Below are positions 14,887 to 24,800 of a stretch of 39,860 nt of DNA, one piece after another; position 1 is the stretch's first letter, and each line of letters opens with the position of its first letter. This stretch comes from a virus: positions 1 to 39,860 of the IMG/VR virus record IMGVR_UViG_3300033145_000085. The stretch is one strand, 5' to 3'. The position numbers and the translations under genes were made by a program. Under the pieces are notes generated by a model that was not told the DNA's origin, did no database searches, and saw nothing but the letters and a program-made list of their open reading frames with translations.

Positions 14887-15430
14887 TATTTATTTTTTTT
14901 ATTTAATCTTTTTTGATGCTCCCCTTCTACCTGTAACATATCTGTTATTATTGTTATAAACCACATAGGAGCATTACGGTATTGGTTATAGTCCCAATGC
15001 ATCTCTCTGCAAACAGCCACCACAGAAAACTGAGGTGGTAAGTTTGCTTTGAATTTACCTTGGTTTTTTAAGAGGTTTCCGTATTCGTACCTGATTGTTC
15101 CTGAACTTTTGGGGAGGTAATCTCATTCACGGCTTTAAGTACAAACTCGTAGTCATCTCTTGGTAATCCTAATAATGTTTCTAAAATAGGTTCCTCTTTA
15201 CCATTATTAGCACCAGTATTGATAGCTACTACCACCAGTTCTATAGCTTTATGATTTTGTTTAGCCACCATAGTTCCCTTAATTCCTGTGGGTTTACCAT
15301 CTGCTCCTATATCCATTCCTTCCAGAATAGTATTTTGCAAATCTTCTGATTCCCCACCAGTAAGCCACTCTTTAATGGTTACTTTAGTTTTTGTTTGAGG
15401 AGTTACAATCTCCTTTGTTGGTGCTTTCAT
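14886..15430 (-). CDS. Tail assembly chaperone, long frameshift product (G-T type)
   Basis: If ribosomes slip back one base at 15107-15113 they read 73 further residues to a stop at 14886, giving a 181-residue fusion. The extension has the expected T-type pattern: FKANLPPQFSVVAVCREMHW, then DYNQYRNAPMWFITII and an acidic/basic tail. The extension frame has no stop from the slip site to the tape-measure ATG and no good start of its own. This matches the conserved frameshift of siphophage tail chaperones, which hold the tape measure during tail assembly. Confidence 0.75.
15068..15430 (-). CDS. Tail assembly chaperone, short product (G type)
   Basis: A 120-residue product between the tail-tube gene and the tape measure, the invariant place for the G chaperone. 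It has an acidic helical core (GLPRDDYEFVLKAVNEI, about 90-106) and ends with a polar SPKVQEQSGTNTETS tail in which the slip site lies. It is one of two products from this locus. Confidence 0.75.
   Translation of the reverse strand: MKAPTKEIVTPQTKTKVTIKEWLTGGESEDLQNTILEGMDIGADGKPTGIKGTMVAKQNHKAIELVVVAINTGANNGKEEPILETLLGLPRDDYEFVLKAVNEITSPKVQEQSGTNTETS
15107..15113 (-). promoter_or_regulatory. Programmed -1 frameshift slippery site CCCAAAA
   Basis: In the chaperone frame the bases read C CCA AAA G, a canonical X XXY YYZ heptamer. Both tRNAs can re-pair after a one-base backward slip. It lies 12 codons before the zero-frame stop and joins the only open continuation. Confidence 0.7.
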
Positions 15431-15461
15431 AAAGCCCTCCCTTATTTAATTATTAAGTTAT

Positions 15462-16460
15462 TTAAGTCGTATAAGTAGCTTGTGAGTTAACGATAGTTGA
15501 TGTAATCATCTTTGCATCATCACTATAGTATAACCCTTTAACCTTTACTGTTTCAGATACGAAATCATCATTTGGATAACTAACATCTCTTTCAATTACC
15601 TGTACTTTTCCAAGTAGGAAGTTTATAGATGGGTTTATTCCAGTTGATATTTCTGCCAAAGAATCAGATATGGTTAGTAGCATAGCTTGGTTATCATTAC
15701 TTTCGTGTAAGTCTTTATAAGTATCAGAAGAATATAGTAATTCAAATTCAGCTTCTACACTAAATGATTTATTCAATATATCAGTAGGTGATGTACTTCC
15801 AACAGCTTGTTCTCTCTCAATGTTTGGATTGATTGTTAGAGTGATTGTTTTTAGAGGTACAGCAGTTGAACCAGCAAATCCAGTTGTAGTTAATCCAGTT
15901 GCAGAAGTAGCAAACTTCAATACAACATCTTTACCAGTAAATTCATAATCATCAGTATAAGCAGGGGTTACTGTTCCAGTAGTTCCTTGTGTTCCTAAGA
16001 AATCTGCTGTGAACTTAATAAACTCTCCTACTTCAGCAGTTAATTCAAAATTACCTACCATAGAGTTGGTAAATTGTTCATCTGCTACTGGTCCATCAAT
16101 ACCTACAGTTAGTGAGGTATGTTGTGAGCTTTGAGCTACAGTACATAAATGACTAAAAGCTGTTGCAGAACCACCACTTGAACTTACAATAGTTCCGAAT
16201 AAACTCTTAAATATATAACCGATACCATTGGCTAATACTTTAGCTTCTATAGTACCTTCACTCCAGATTTCAGCTATTCCAGCTTCATCTGCATCTTCTA
16301 TTCTTCCTCTTGAGGAATTGTTTATAACTTTATTTGCTTTTGGTCCAAAGCTTCTATCTAATACAGGGTAGAAGTATTGAGCAGCACGAGCAGTACCACG
16401 ACCTGTACTACATTCGATACCAAAACCAATAGCAGATAAGCGACCTATTTCTTTAGCCAT
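15462..16460 (-). CDS. Major tail tube protein
   Basis: A 332-residue beta-rich product. It opens with an IGFGIECSTGRGTA segment and has the tube-protein style pattern EGTIEAKVLANGIGYIFKSL, followed by SMVGNFELTAEVGEFIKFTA and LKTITLTINPNIEREQAVGS. The architecture fits the phage_tube_2-like group that polymerises into the hollow tail. Position before the chaperone locus supports the call. The protein carries several (S/T)TG turns. Confidence 0.85.
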   Translation of the reverse strand: MAKEIGRLSAIGFGIECSTGRGTARAAQYFYPVLDRSFGPKANKVINNSSRGRIEDADEAGIAEIWSEGTIEAKVLANGIGYIFKSLFGTIVSSSGGSATAFSHLCTVAQSSQHTSLTVGIDGPVADEQFTNSMVGNFELTAEVGEFIKFTADFLGTQGTTGTVTPAYTDDYEFTGKDVVLKFATSATGLTTTGFAGSTAVPLKTITLTINPNIEREQAVGSTSPTDILNKSFSVEAEFELLYSSDTYKDLHESNDNQAMLLTISDSLAEISTGINPSINFLLGKVQVIERDVSYPNDDFVSETVKVKGLYYSDDAKMITSTIVNSQATYTT

Positions 16461-16635
16461 TGTTTACCTTTCTTTTACTTTTATTACTTCTCCCTTTCAA
16501 AAATTCAACTAATTGTTTATTAGCGTGTCCCAAACTTACTGATGAGAAACTAATATCATATTTAGGAAAGTTATACACTCTCTTATGTACTATTTTATCA
16601 GCTCCCATAGCTTTATTATTGTATTCCTCTTTCAT
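16453..16635 (-). CDS. Small basic protein between tail terminator and tail tube genes
   Basis: The start is placed at 16635 because AGGAGG lies directly before that ATG; the 60-residue product begins MKEEYNNKAM. It is basic, ending FLKGRSNKSKRKVNNG. A longer frame upstream lacks a ribosome site. The C-terminus overlaps the tube gene start by 8 bases. Function unknown. Confidence 0.6.
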   Translation of the reverse strand: MKEEYNNKAMGADKIVHKRVYNFPKYDISFSSVSLGHANKQLVEFLKGRSNKSKRKVNNG

Positions 16636-16646
16636 TTTTTTACCTC

Positions 16647-17075
16647 CTAAGTAGTTATAGCCACTTCTTTTGTGCAATTAAGTAGCATCTCCATATATAT
16701 TATAGCACCATTAGACCCGTTCTCAATCAGTACATTTCCTGCTGTGTTATTACAGAAATCAACCGTACCTCCCAAACTATAGTCGCTTTCTACAACAGCA
16801 ATAACATCATCTACTGCTGGTAATAGGATATCTAATGCTTGTCCTCTTGTTTTATTTTCCATCTCTTGTATAACAATTATCCTGTATTGGTACTCTCTTA
16901 GATTATCTGTGGTAGAGTGCATCTTACCTGAATAATTTGATGGTTCAAACATAATACAAGGATAGCCAGTTGATTTTTCTTCAAAATGGTCATATACAAC
17001 AGCAATCTTATTACCTGTAGTAGTAAGCGTGTTTAGTTTAGTTTTTAAATAATCTCTTATTGTATCAAAACTCAT
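16647..17075 (-). CDS. Tail terminator-like protein
   Basis: A 142-residue product with alternating strands and helices (FDTIRDYLKTKLNTL; GYPCIMFEPSN; REYQYRIIVIQEME; ALDILLPAVDDVIAVVES). The pattern of an N-terminal helix followed by a strand with a conserved PCI-type proline and a YRI edge strand fits tail-terminator/minor tail U-type proteins that cap the tail at the neck. Gene order (HK97 gp10-like gene before, tube gene after) supports it. Confidence 0.7.
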   Translation of the reverse strand: MSFDTIRDYLKTKLNTLTTTGNKIAVVYDHFEEKSTGYPCIMFEPSNYSGKMHSTTDNLREYQYRIIVIQEMENKTRGQALDILLPAVDDVIAVVESDYSLGGTVDFCNNTAGNVLIENGSNGAIIYMEMLLNCTKEVAITT

Positions 17076-17440
17076 TTTCTTGCTAAATCCTTTACTATTT
17101 TATCTCCTAACTGTTTCCATATACCCTCTATTCTTGTTTGCGATTGTTTTACTCCTTTTGTTAAGAAAGGTTGGCTCTTTTGAAATATTGTACCTTCGTG
17201 GACAAATCCAGCATACTCAGCTTGGAAAGCTAACACTCCACTTAGTGGTCTAAAATCAGTTACTCTAAATGCTCTTAGTAATCCAGTATCAACAGGCACT
17301 TTGGGTACAGTAGCTCCTTCTATAATAAAGATTGATTTTTTTATAGCCCTATCACCTTCTTCTTGTATTATTTTAGGTGAATTTTTAAGCTGTTTCAAAA
17401 GTGGTGCTATTCCTTTTAATTCTACTGTTACTTCTGCCAT
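17072..17440 (-). CDS. HK97 gp10-like tail completion / neck protein
   Basis: A 122-residue product with the gp10-type signature: an N-terminal LKGIAPLLKQLKNSPKII helix, PKVPVDTGLLRAFRVTDF, and YAGFVHEGTIFQKSQPFLTK. The VDTGxLR and HEGT motifs are characteristic of this neck family, which links head and tail. It overlaps both neighbours by a few bases. Confidence 0.88.
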   Translation of the reverse strand: MAEVTVELKGIAPLLKQLKNSPKIIQEEGDRAIKKSIFIIEGATVPKVPVDTGLLRAFRVTDFRPLSGVLAFQAEYAGFVHEGTIFQKSQPFLTKGVKQSQTRIEGIWKQLGDKIVKDLARK

Positions 17441-17751
17441 TACTCCTCCTTGATAACTATTAGCTCTGTATTGCTTACTCCTGTTTGGTCATAATCTAAT
17501 CTACCTTTAACTGTGTAATCTGTAGAAGCTATTGTTATTAAATCGCCATCATCTATATTTATTCCAGTATCTATAAACACTTTGAACGATTTACCCCATT
17601 GTAAGCCACTCTGAGCTGCCATCTCTGCACTAAGTGGTTCTAAATAACAAGATGCAGTTAAACCAGTAGAAGTAACGAATGTACTTTTATTACCTGTATA
17701 TACCTGCTTTTTAACAGCAGTTATTGTTTTGTTATAAAAACTAAAACTCAT
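17440..17751 (-). CDS. Head closure / head-tail joining protein
   Basis: A 103-residue beta-rich product with a KKQVYTGNKSTFVTSTGLTA start and the ending YTVKGRLDYDQTGVSNTELI. Gene order between the connector (next upstream) and the gp10-like gene is that of HK97-type head closure proteins. No catalytic motif is expected. Confidence 0.7.
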   Translation of the reverse strand: MSFSFYNKTITAVKKQVYTGNKSTFVTSTGLTASCYLEPLSAEMAAQSGLQWGKSFKVFIDTGINIDDGDLITIASTDYTVKGRLDYDQTGVSNTELIVIKEE

Positions 17752-18371
17752 TATGCTATATTTATTCTTTTATAAGATGCAATCGTTTTCAAAGTTTCTT
17801 TATCAACATATCCTTCACCCCCTAAGTTATAGGTTTTTTTAGCAGTTCCTATTTCTTCAGAAGATAACCCAGCACTACTTCTTGCTTGGTATTTAGCATT
17901 AACTAAAGTCAATGCAGCTATAGTTAAATCTTGTGGCATAGGATAAGTACCAGTAGAGCTTTGATAGCCACCTGTGTATATAATTCTAATATTATTACTT
18001 CCAGCAGGTATTCCAGCAGGAAATTTAATCACTCCTTTAGTATCGTAAAGTGTCCAATCTACATCTTGGAACTCTACCCAGTTAGTAGTTTCAAAATCTC
18101 CATTATTATAATGGATTGATGTAATATCCCCAGTTTCAACAGGATAATCTTTTAATAATAAATGTGTCTTATACCCATCTCCTCCATCTTGTATTTCTGT
18201 ACTATCTCCCCCTGTGGAAGCAAGGAAATCCCTACCTCCACATTGTTTTTGTATATAATCTGTTACTCCATTAATAAGGTCTTCTATAAGACTATCGTCG
18301 CCAGTAGAGGTTACGCTTAAGTATTCTTTTGCTTGTGATAATGTAATCCAAGCTCTATCAACAATAGCCAT
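17751..18371 (-). CDS. Head-tail connector (gp6-like adaptor)
   Basis: A 206-residue product beginning WITLSQAKEYLSVTSTGDDS then LIEDLINGVTDYIQKQCG, the amphipathic helices of gp6/gp15-type adaptors that bind the portal. The C-terminal part contains PQDLTIAALTLVNAKYQARS, typical of the last helix. It overlaps the head closure gene by one base. Confidence 0.8.
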   Translation of the reverse strand: MAIVDRAWITLSQAKEYLSVTSTGDDSLIEDLINGVTDYIQKQCGGRDFLASTGGDSTEIQDGGDGYKTHLLLKDYPVETGDITSIHYNNGDFETTNWVEFQDVDWTLYDTKGVIKFPAGIPAGSNNIRIIYTGGYQSSTGTYPMPQDLTIAALTLVNAKYQARSSAGLSSEEIGTAKKTYNLGGEGYVDKETLKTIASYKRINIA

Positions 18372-18386
18372 ATAGTTCTCCTTAGT

Positions 18387-18857
18387 TTAAGTAGCAGATG
18401 TTATAGCAGTTTGAGATACAGGTCTGACGATTCTGCTATTTCCAAGCATAAAGTCGATAGACACAGCACCTAAAGCAGCACCAGTTGAACCAGTAGTAAT
18501 ATCTACATTGGCTTTTAGGTATCTTTTACGATTACCTAAGTCCATATAAATAACACCCTGTGATGATGTTCCAGAAGCTAAGTCTTGAACACCTAATGAA
18601 GCAGTTGCATTGTTTGAACCTACAGCATCAGTAATAGCTGTGTAAGTTCCACCTGATGTAGCACATTCTCTAATATTCATTGAGAAAGCTCCAGCACCAG
18701 TAGTTGTATTATCTGTATAAGATGTAAACAACTGTCTTACAACAACACTTCTGAATCCCATAGTGTCAATTGCTGCACCTAAATCTCCATCATTACCAGT
18801 AGTAATGTTTCCAAGAATACCTATCTTGAACAAATTATTATCTTGTGGATTTTGCAT
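18387..18857 (-). CDS. Capsid-associated (decoration-like) virion protein
   Basis: A 156-residue beta-rich product with VVVRQLFTSYTDNTTTGAGA, IYMDLGNRKRYLKANVDITT and FMLGNSRIVRPV. The strand pattern and a YLKANV-type edge resemble phage structural proteins lying between the major capsid protein and adaptor genes, commonly decoration or head-fibre proteins. It has several (S/T)TG motifs on predicted loops. Confidence 0.6.
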   Translation of the reverse strand: MQNPQDNNLFKIGILGNITTGNDGDLGAAIDTMGFRSVVVRQLFTSYTDNTTTGAGAFSMNIRECATSGGTYTAITDAVGSNNATASLGVQDLASGTSSQGVIYMDLGNRKRYLKANVDITTGSTGAALGAVSIDFMLGNSRIVRPVSQTAITSAT

Positions 18858-18880
18858 AATTTAAGTATTAGTTTGATATA

Positions 18881-19270
18881 TTATTTTTTAGACTTCTTTG
18901 TCTTTTTCTTCGATAACTTAGTACGAGAGCGTAGAGGTATATCCTCTGTAACTCTTTCTAAGTAAGTTCCCTGTTCCTCTGGCACTTCACCTAAGACACC
19001 TATACCATAAGCGTCAAAGTTTAACACTTCTACTATATCAGCAGGTAATTCCATCTTTTTCTTGTTACTATCCTGTCCTCTTGAGTGTGGATAGCACTTT
19101 ATACCACCTGCCATTATAGCTTGATTGATAACCTTGAAACGCCCTTTGGCAAACGCATCAATACCACGAGAAGCAAGAGCTTCAACAACTTTGATTTGTT
19201 TTTCTGATAATTCTTTACCATTGTGTTTTGGGTAAACATTATTATCAGTTTTCTTAGTTTCTTTTTCCAT
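18881..19270 (-). CDS. Basic protein following the major capsid gene, unknown function
   Basis: A 129-residue product. It has an N-terminal KHNGKELSEKQIKVVEALA helix, a RGIDAFAKGRFKVINQAI segment and a C-terminus of SRTKLSKKKTKKSKK. The extremely basic tail suggests contact with DNA or an acidic capsid surface. Position immediately after the major capsid gene suggests a head component. Confidence 0.6.
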   Translation of the reverse strand: MEKETKKTDNNVYPKHNGKELSEKQIKVVEALASRGIDAFAKGRFKVINQAIMAGGIKCYPHSRGQDSNKKKMELPADIVEVLNFDAYGIGVLGEVPEEQGTYLERVTEDIPLRSRTKLSKKKTKKSKK

Positions 19271-19369
19271 AATTCTGTTCCCTTATTAGTTTATATACTC
19301 CCTGAAGGAGCAAGTGAGGTCACATATTTGCATATTAGAGATACCCACCTGCCCCAATAATTGGTCAAT

Positions 19370-20605
19370 TTAAGTAGCAGCTGCAGTTTTAAGAATTGCA
19401 AATGCTTCAGGAATACCAACACCCATAGCTACTCTCTTAACTAAGCGAATAGCAGATTGGTTAGTTTCAAACAAGCTGGTTGAACCAACATAACCTTCTG
19501 TTGATACTTTAGCTTCCATTCCTGAACGCTCACCCATAACAAAGTATTTCATATTTCCGAATACAATCCACTTTGTTGAAGCAGCAGTATCAGCAGAGCC
19601 AGGCAATACATCAGTCAAGAATACTGGGTAACCCCAGATAGTTCCTGCAGCATCAGTAATTTGTTCTGGCTTCCAAGCACCTTTACTCATCATAGGATTT
19701 GCAAATGTACTCATATACTTGCTGTCCTGTGTAAGAGTTTGGATTATATGCCAAGCATAAGGACTCATATAGAAAGCTGCATTTTTAAGAGCTTTTGAGC
19801 TAATACTGTAAAGCAATTTTCTAAGGTCTGAAGGTATAAGTTCTTCAAAAGTATTATCTGCTGTGGTCATATCAATAACTGTAACATCAGCATCATTGAA
19901 GATACCTACGAAAGGTGCACCAGTTCCATTGAACATTTGGTCATCTTCTTCAGTAGCCATAACTTCTGCAAACAAAGTAGTAACTTCGCTTACTAAGTTA
20001 GCATCTTCGTCAGCTAACAATTCATTTTCAAACATAGCCATACCAGTAAGAGATTCTGCAATCAATGTAATTTGCTCTATTGTAGGTGAACTTTCTGTCA
20101 TAGCGACAGTATGTCCTGCCCAGTAAGAGGTTACATTAGTTCCGATACGGTTAATATTCAATGTTTCTCTACCCATACTTACGATACGAGCTTGAGCACG
20201 AGCCAATCCTTGTAGCCCTTGAATTCGCCAAATTTCAGCGATTAGTTCTTCAGGTACTAAGAATCCACCAGAAGCTCCAGTCAATTCACCCATAGCTTTA
20301 GTTGATGCACCTTGAGCTTCTTTAATAGCTTCTACATCTTTACCAACAACGCCACGGATAAACTTAGCCATAAGGTCTATACCTTCTACAGCTTCTTTAA
20401 CATCTGCTTTTTCAAAGTCTTTTTCAGCTTTTGAAGCAACAGGTGATTCATCTTTAACAACTTCAACTTCTTTGATGCTATTAAGGACTTCCTCTTTAAT
20501 GGCTACAGTTTCAGCTTTAACAGCTTCTGCTACTGTTTCTTTAACAGTACCTTCAAGCGTTTCGCTTACAATCTTTGCCATTTGTTCCATTTCTGTCTTA
20601 TCCAT
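19370..20605 (-). CDS. Major capsid protein, HK97 fold
   Basis: A 411-residue product with an acidic helical delta (scaffold) domain at residues 1-90 (EQMAKIVSETLEGTVKETVA and on) and the capsid core from about 100: SGGFLVPEELIAEIWRI, ETLNINRIGTNVTSYWAG, SSPTIEQITLIAESLTGMAM, and a C-terminal EGYVGSTSLFETNQSAIRLV. The protease gene upstream would remove the delta domain during maturation. The core is almost free of the (S/T)TG tripeptide common elsewhere in the virion. Confidence 0.92.
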   Translation of the reverse strand: MDKTEMEQMAKIVSETLEGTVKETVAEAVKAETVAIKEEVLNSIKEVEVVKDESPVASKAEKDFEKADVKEAVEGIDLMAKFIRGVVGKDVEAIKEAQGASTKAMGELTGASGGFLVPEELIAEIWRIQGLQGLARAQARIVSMGRETLNINRIGTNVTSYWAGHTVAMTESSPTIEQITLIAESLTGMAMFENELLADEDANLVSEVTTLFAEVMATEEDDQMFNGTGAPFVGIFNDADVTVIDMTTADNTFEELIPSDLRKLLYSISSKALKNAAFYMSPYAWHIIQTLTQDSKYMSTFANPMMSKGAWKPEQITDAAGTIWGYPVFLTDVLPGSADTAASTKWIVFGNMKYFVMGERSGMEAKVSTEGYVGSTSLFETNQSAIRLVKRVAMGVGIPEAFAILKTAAAT

Positions 20606-20628
20606 TTTTTTAGATTTAGGTTAATATA

Positions 20629-21795
20629 TTATTTTTTATTGAGATTACGCATTATCATTTCACTCAATAACTTTGCGACTTTCAAATTTGTTTTCACATC
20701 TTCTTTGTCGCTATCTGATAAATCATCCATACTATTTCCATTCTCAAGTGCTTTGTCGCTCCCATCGAGTAAGTCTTGTAATGTGGATATACTATCTCTG
20801 ATTTTTTGTTCAAATTCTTTAGTGAGTTTAACCTGTGGTATAAACTCTGCAAACTTAGGTGCTTTCTCTCCAAACTCCTCGTAATGTTTAGCCAGATGGT
20901 CATATACGCCTTTTATATCTGCTTCTGGTATATCAATGCCATCTTCTCCTAATAGGTTCGCCATAGCTAAGGTAACGCCTCTCCAGTTAGTAACTAATCC
21001 ATTTTGGTAATCGTGATGAGCTAATTTATAAGAATCAGTAGATTCTGCTTTTTCAAAATTATACCAAGCAAACGCTTTCTTATATTCTATAAAGTTTACA
21101 TTATCTTTATCTGTAGTAGCCCACGCTTTTAAGTTATCTCTTACATTCTTTATATCCCAGTTTGAACTTTTATCTAATAATTTATAACTCTTAAAAGGTA
21201 CTACTGTTTTGGATATGCCCCACTTCTCATTTATAAAGTCTGCTAACTGTGTAGGATTGTATTTATCAGCATTAACATATTTCTTCATATCTATAGGATT
21301 GAAAGTAATTAAATCTTTCTTATCACTAAATCCTTTAGCAGATAGTAATGCCAATGCCCCAGGGTTGGAAGGCACAGGTACAGCAGATACTTCTAATAAT
21401 TCTGCCTTAGTAATTATGTTAGGTTCGTTAATATCACGCTCTTTGGGGATAAATCCAACACTAAAGGTTTTCATTAAACCTTCTTCAAATTGAGCCTTAA
21501 CAAACTTAGCAAATGGGTTAGCTTCTTCACTTGCCCACTTAATAACACCTTCAAGTCTGCCTTTATATTTACTATTAGTAATACTTAAAAACTTTCCGAG
21601 TGGTAATTCTCCGTGATTATGTGCCCATAGAAAAACAGGATTGGACTTAAACGCTTTTAAATCCCAACCACTTAACTTTATTATCTCACCATCCCTGTCT
21701 ATCGCTTCTGTAGATGCAATAATCCTCATAGTGTCATCGCTTCCCTTTTCAATGACAGCCTTTGCATATATTAAATTATTCATATCTTTATTCAT
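20629..21795 (-). CDS. Prohead maturation protease (U35/HK97 gp4 type) with C-terminal extension
   Basis: A 388-residue product. The N-terminal 150 residues are the protease domain: DTMRIIASTEAIDRDGEII, FLWAHNHGELPLGKF (catalytic His), GLMKTFSVGFIPKE (catalytic Ser), and ELLEVSAVPVPSNPGALAL. The C-terminal 230 residues (from KKYVNADKYNPTQLADFINE) are a helical extension that may act as a scaffold. Proteases of this class cleave the capsid protein delta domain. Confidence 0.92.
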   Translation of the reverse strand: MNKDMNNLIYAKAVIEKGSDDTMRIIASTEAIDRDGEIIKLSGWDLKAFKSNPVFLWAHNHGELPLGKFLSITNSKYKGRLEGVIKWASEEANPFAKFVKAQFEEGLMKTFSVGFIPKERDINEPNIITKAELLEVSAVPVPSNPGALALLSAKGFSDKKDLITFNPIDMKKYVNADKYNPTQLADFINEKWGISKTVVPFKSYKLLDKSSNWDIKNVRDNLKAWATTDKDNVNFIEYKKAFAWYNFEKAESTDSYKLAHHDYQNGLVTNWRGVTLAMANLLGEDGIDIPEADIKGVYDHLAKHYEEFGEKAPKFAEFIPQVKLTKEFEQKIRDSISTLQDLLDGSDKALENGNSMDDLSDSDKEDVKTNLKVAKLLSEMIMRNLNKK

Positions 21796-21815
21796 TATTA
21801 TTATATCAGTTTTTA

Positions 21816-24800
21816 TTAAGTAGCATAAGGTCTGTACCAGAATGTATAATCGTCTCCTACTTGAATAGCAACATCAGGTAATGCAGTTCCGTATGTTTTA
21901 TTGATAGTCCAACCAGCTATTCCTTCTGGAGATAATGTACCTAATTTAATCTTGAATACATCACCAGTAGAATTAAATGGATAATTAGGTAATCCCATTG
22001 AATTTGTAAAACCAATAGATAAAGTACCCATACCTGCATCACCAAGTATATTAGCAACAGTTATATCTGAAATAGTAGCAAAAGCGTGGTCTGTTGACCC
22101 TGTGGTAGATGGGTCGCCAACATCGTGTCTAAAATCATCAAACAGTTTTGATATAGCTTTTCCATCTTGGTCTTTACCAGTAATTGTTATATCTGCTTGT
22201 TTCCATTGACCAGGTGTACCTATAGCATCTAATGTAGCAGAAAGCACTCTTGGTATATCAGGTTGTACTACTATACCTATAGAGCCACCAGATAAAACTC
22301 CGCTAAATGCTCCATTTGCATCTAAGGCTAATACATCAGTATAAGTTACACAATGTGTAACCCTAAGTTTAGTTTGGTCTACAGCTAAAGTAACATAATC
22401 ACTACCTGTACTCGCTGTTTTAGTAATTGTTTCATCAGTTCTTAATACTCCACCAGTAGATGTAGTTCCTAAGACATCAGCAGTTCCACCTGTGCTTAGG
22501 GCTACTTTCTCATCAGTACCTCCAGCAGGAGTAGTATAGCTTGGCACTCCACCAGTTGATATAACTACACTTTGTCCAGAAGTTCCTACGCCCAATCTAA
22601 CAACATTACCAGTAGAACCTCTATACCATATATCACCTAAAGCATCTCCTGTAGATGTAGTGAATCCTCTTGTACCAGTTACAGTAGTATATTGAGTATG
22701 CACATCACCTACTGTTAAATTAGATGTTTCGTTATGGTCTACTGAACCAGATTGTGTAAATTGTTTGTCAAAAGCACTTAATACTGCTAAAAAGCCAGTA
22801 GCACTCTTTTTAACTATTATCTTTGCAGCTAAGAAAGCAAAGTCAGCTATTATATCTGGTAGGCTTGTTGGTGGTACTGCTGCATTGGCAAGAGCCAAAG
22901 TATAATCACCTTGCCCATAAACCGACATTATGTGTCCATCAGGGTCGCCATATATCCAATGCACTCCGTATCTATTAGATGTGAGTGTTTCTAATCCTGT
23001 TGTAGTGTCATTCCATTGTAGATTATCTATCTGACTGGCAGAACCTTCTATCCAAGCTGTGCCATTGTAATAATATGTTGCAAAAGTAGTCCCTGTAGAA
23101 GATGTATCTATACCTGTAGTGGTTAATCTTGTTAATCCTGCATACAATACACTTGCTGTAGTGGTTAAATATCGTTCTCCTGTTTCTCCTACTACATACC
23201 CAGAAGCTCTTACAACTTCTCCAAATACATTAGTTAAATATCCTAAAGTTCGTTTAGTAGCTTCGCTTATAACCATTCCAGCTTCTACAAGGTGTAAGTC
23301 AGTTCCATCTCTATATACCTTACCAAGCAATATACTGCTTCTATTATTAACATCTGATTTTGTGATAGTTGAACCAATAATTATAGTTCCACTACTGTTC
23401 TCTGCATAAATATAATTTGTTTTATTATCTGTTAAAGAAACTGATGTATCTTCTGCCCAATCACAGAACATCATCTCGGCTACATCTGAATTAGAAGCTC
23501 TAATAATTGCTGACCCTGATGAAACAGTAATACTTCCACTTGAGTTATCAGTAAACCCTCCACCAGATATTTTACCTGATGCCTGAGTAGTATTAAATAT
23601 ATCTTGAACTGTGCCATAAGCTGAACCACCAGTACAAACAGGCACAGGTATATCATCTGCATCAACCTGATTAGCTCCAGTAGTTCCCCAGTCTATATGA
23701 GTATTTTTTATTACATCTGCTGTATCTTGTAAGAATCCAGTATGACCTGCAGAAGCATAATCTAAATTACTTAAACCAGAATGGTCGCCACCTGCTATGG
23801 TTGTTAAATATGTAGTCCAACCCAATACACCAGAACCATTAGATGTTAATGCTTGAGTACCTGTTGAATCTGCCACAGGCAATTTATACACTTGAGTTCC
23901 AGTAGTTCCAGTAGATGCTTCAAACCCTACATAATGTGTACTATTATAAAATCTTATTTCTTTATTACCTCGTAAGCCTATATGGTCGTAAAAATCAAAT
24001 CTATTTCCAGTAGTTATATGAAGTAATGGATTAGCAGGGTCTGGTGTAAATGTACCTTCTGTAACAGTTCCTTTGTATAAGGCGAATCCTTTATATGAAG
24101 TGCCAGTAGATGTATTATATACCCCTCTAATAGCTTGATTACCATCTCCAGTAGCAGAAGTATCGTGTAATCTAAATGATGGTGCTTCCATCTCTAATTG
24201 TAGTTCCTCATTAATAATTTGCCCTATATGCCAAGCAGAATCCCAAGAATCCAACTTACCAGAAGGCATAAGCCCTGATAGTGCATTAGTAGCTAATCTA
24301 CTTGCTGCAGTATATGCTGTTTCTGTAAAATGATAAAACTCTCCAGTAGTTCCACCTTGTAATCCAGCAGTTTGATTATGGTTAATAAGCAAATCACCAG
24401 AAACCCAAGCAGAACCATTGTAATCAACTCTTGCATTTTCATCTTCAATCCAACAAGTCCAACCTTCAAGAGGTGGTCCTTCAAAAGTCCAACCAGTAGT
24501 CGCTGCAACATAAGTAGTAATATATTTAGGATAAGGAGCCCAAGCCCCACCTGCTGAAGGAGCTTCTTCTGTATCAAATATTAAAAATGTATCAGGGTCG
24601 CTTTGGTTATTATGTTCTGTAGTAATCCAATCAGCACTTCTTTCTGAGTTAGAAACCCTTACCTCATCTACTAATCCTTTAAACATATAGTTTGCACCAT
24701 CTGAAGATGCACCAATTCTTGTATCAGTATTGTTGTTTCCGTAAGAAACTAAATTGTATTGTTTGTTGAATACACCATCTAAATAGACTTTAACAACTGA

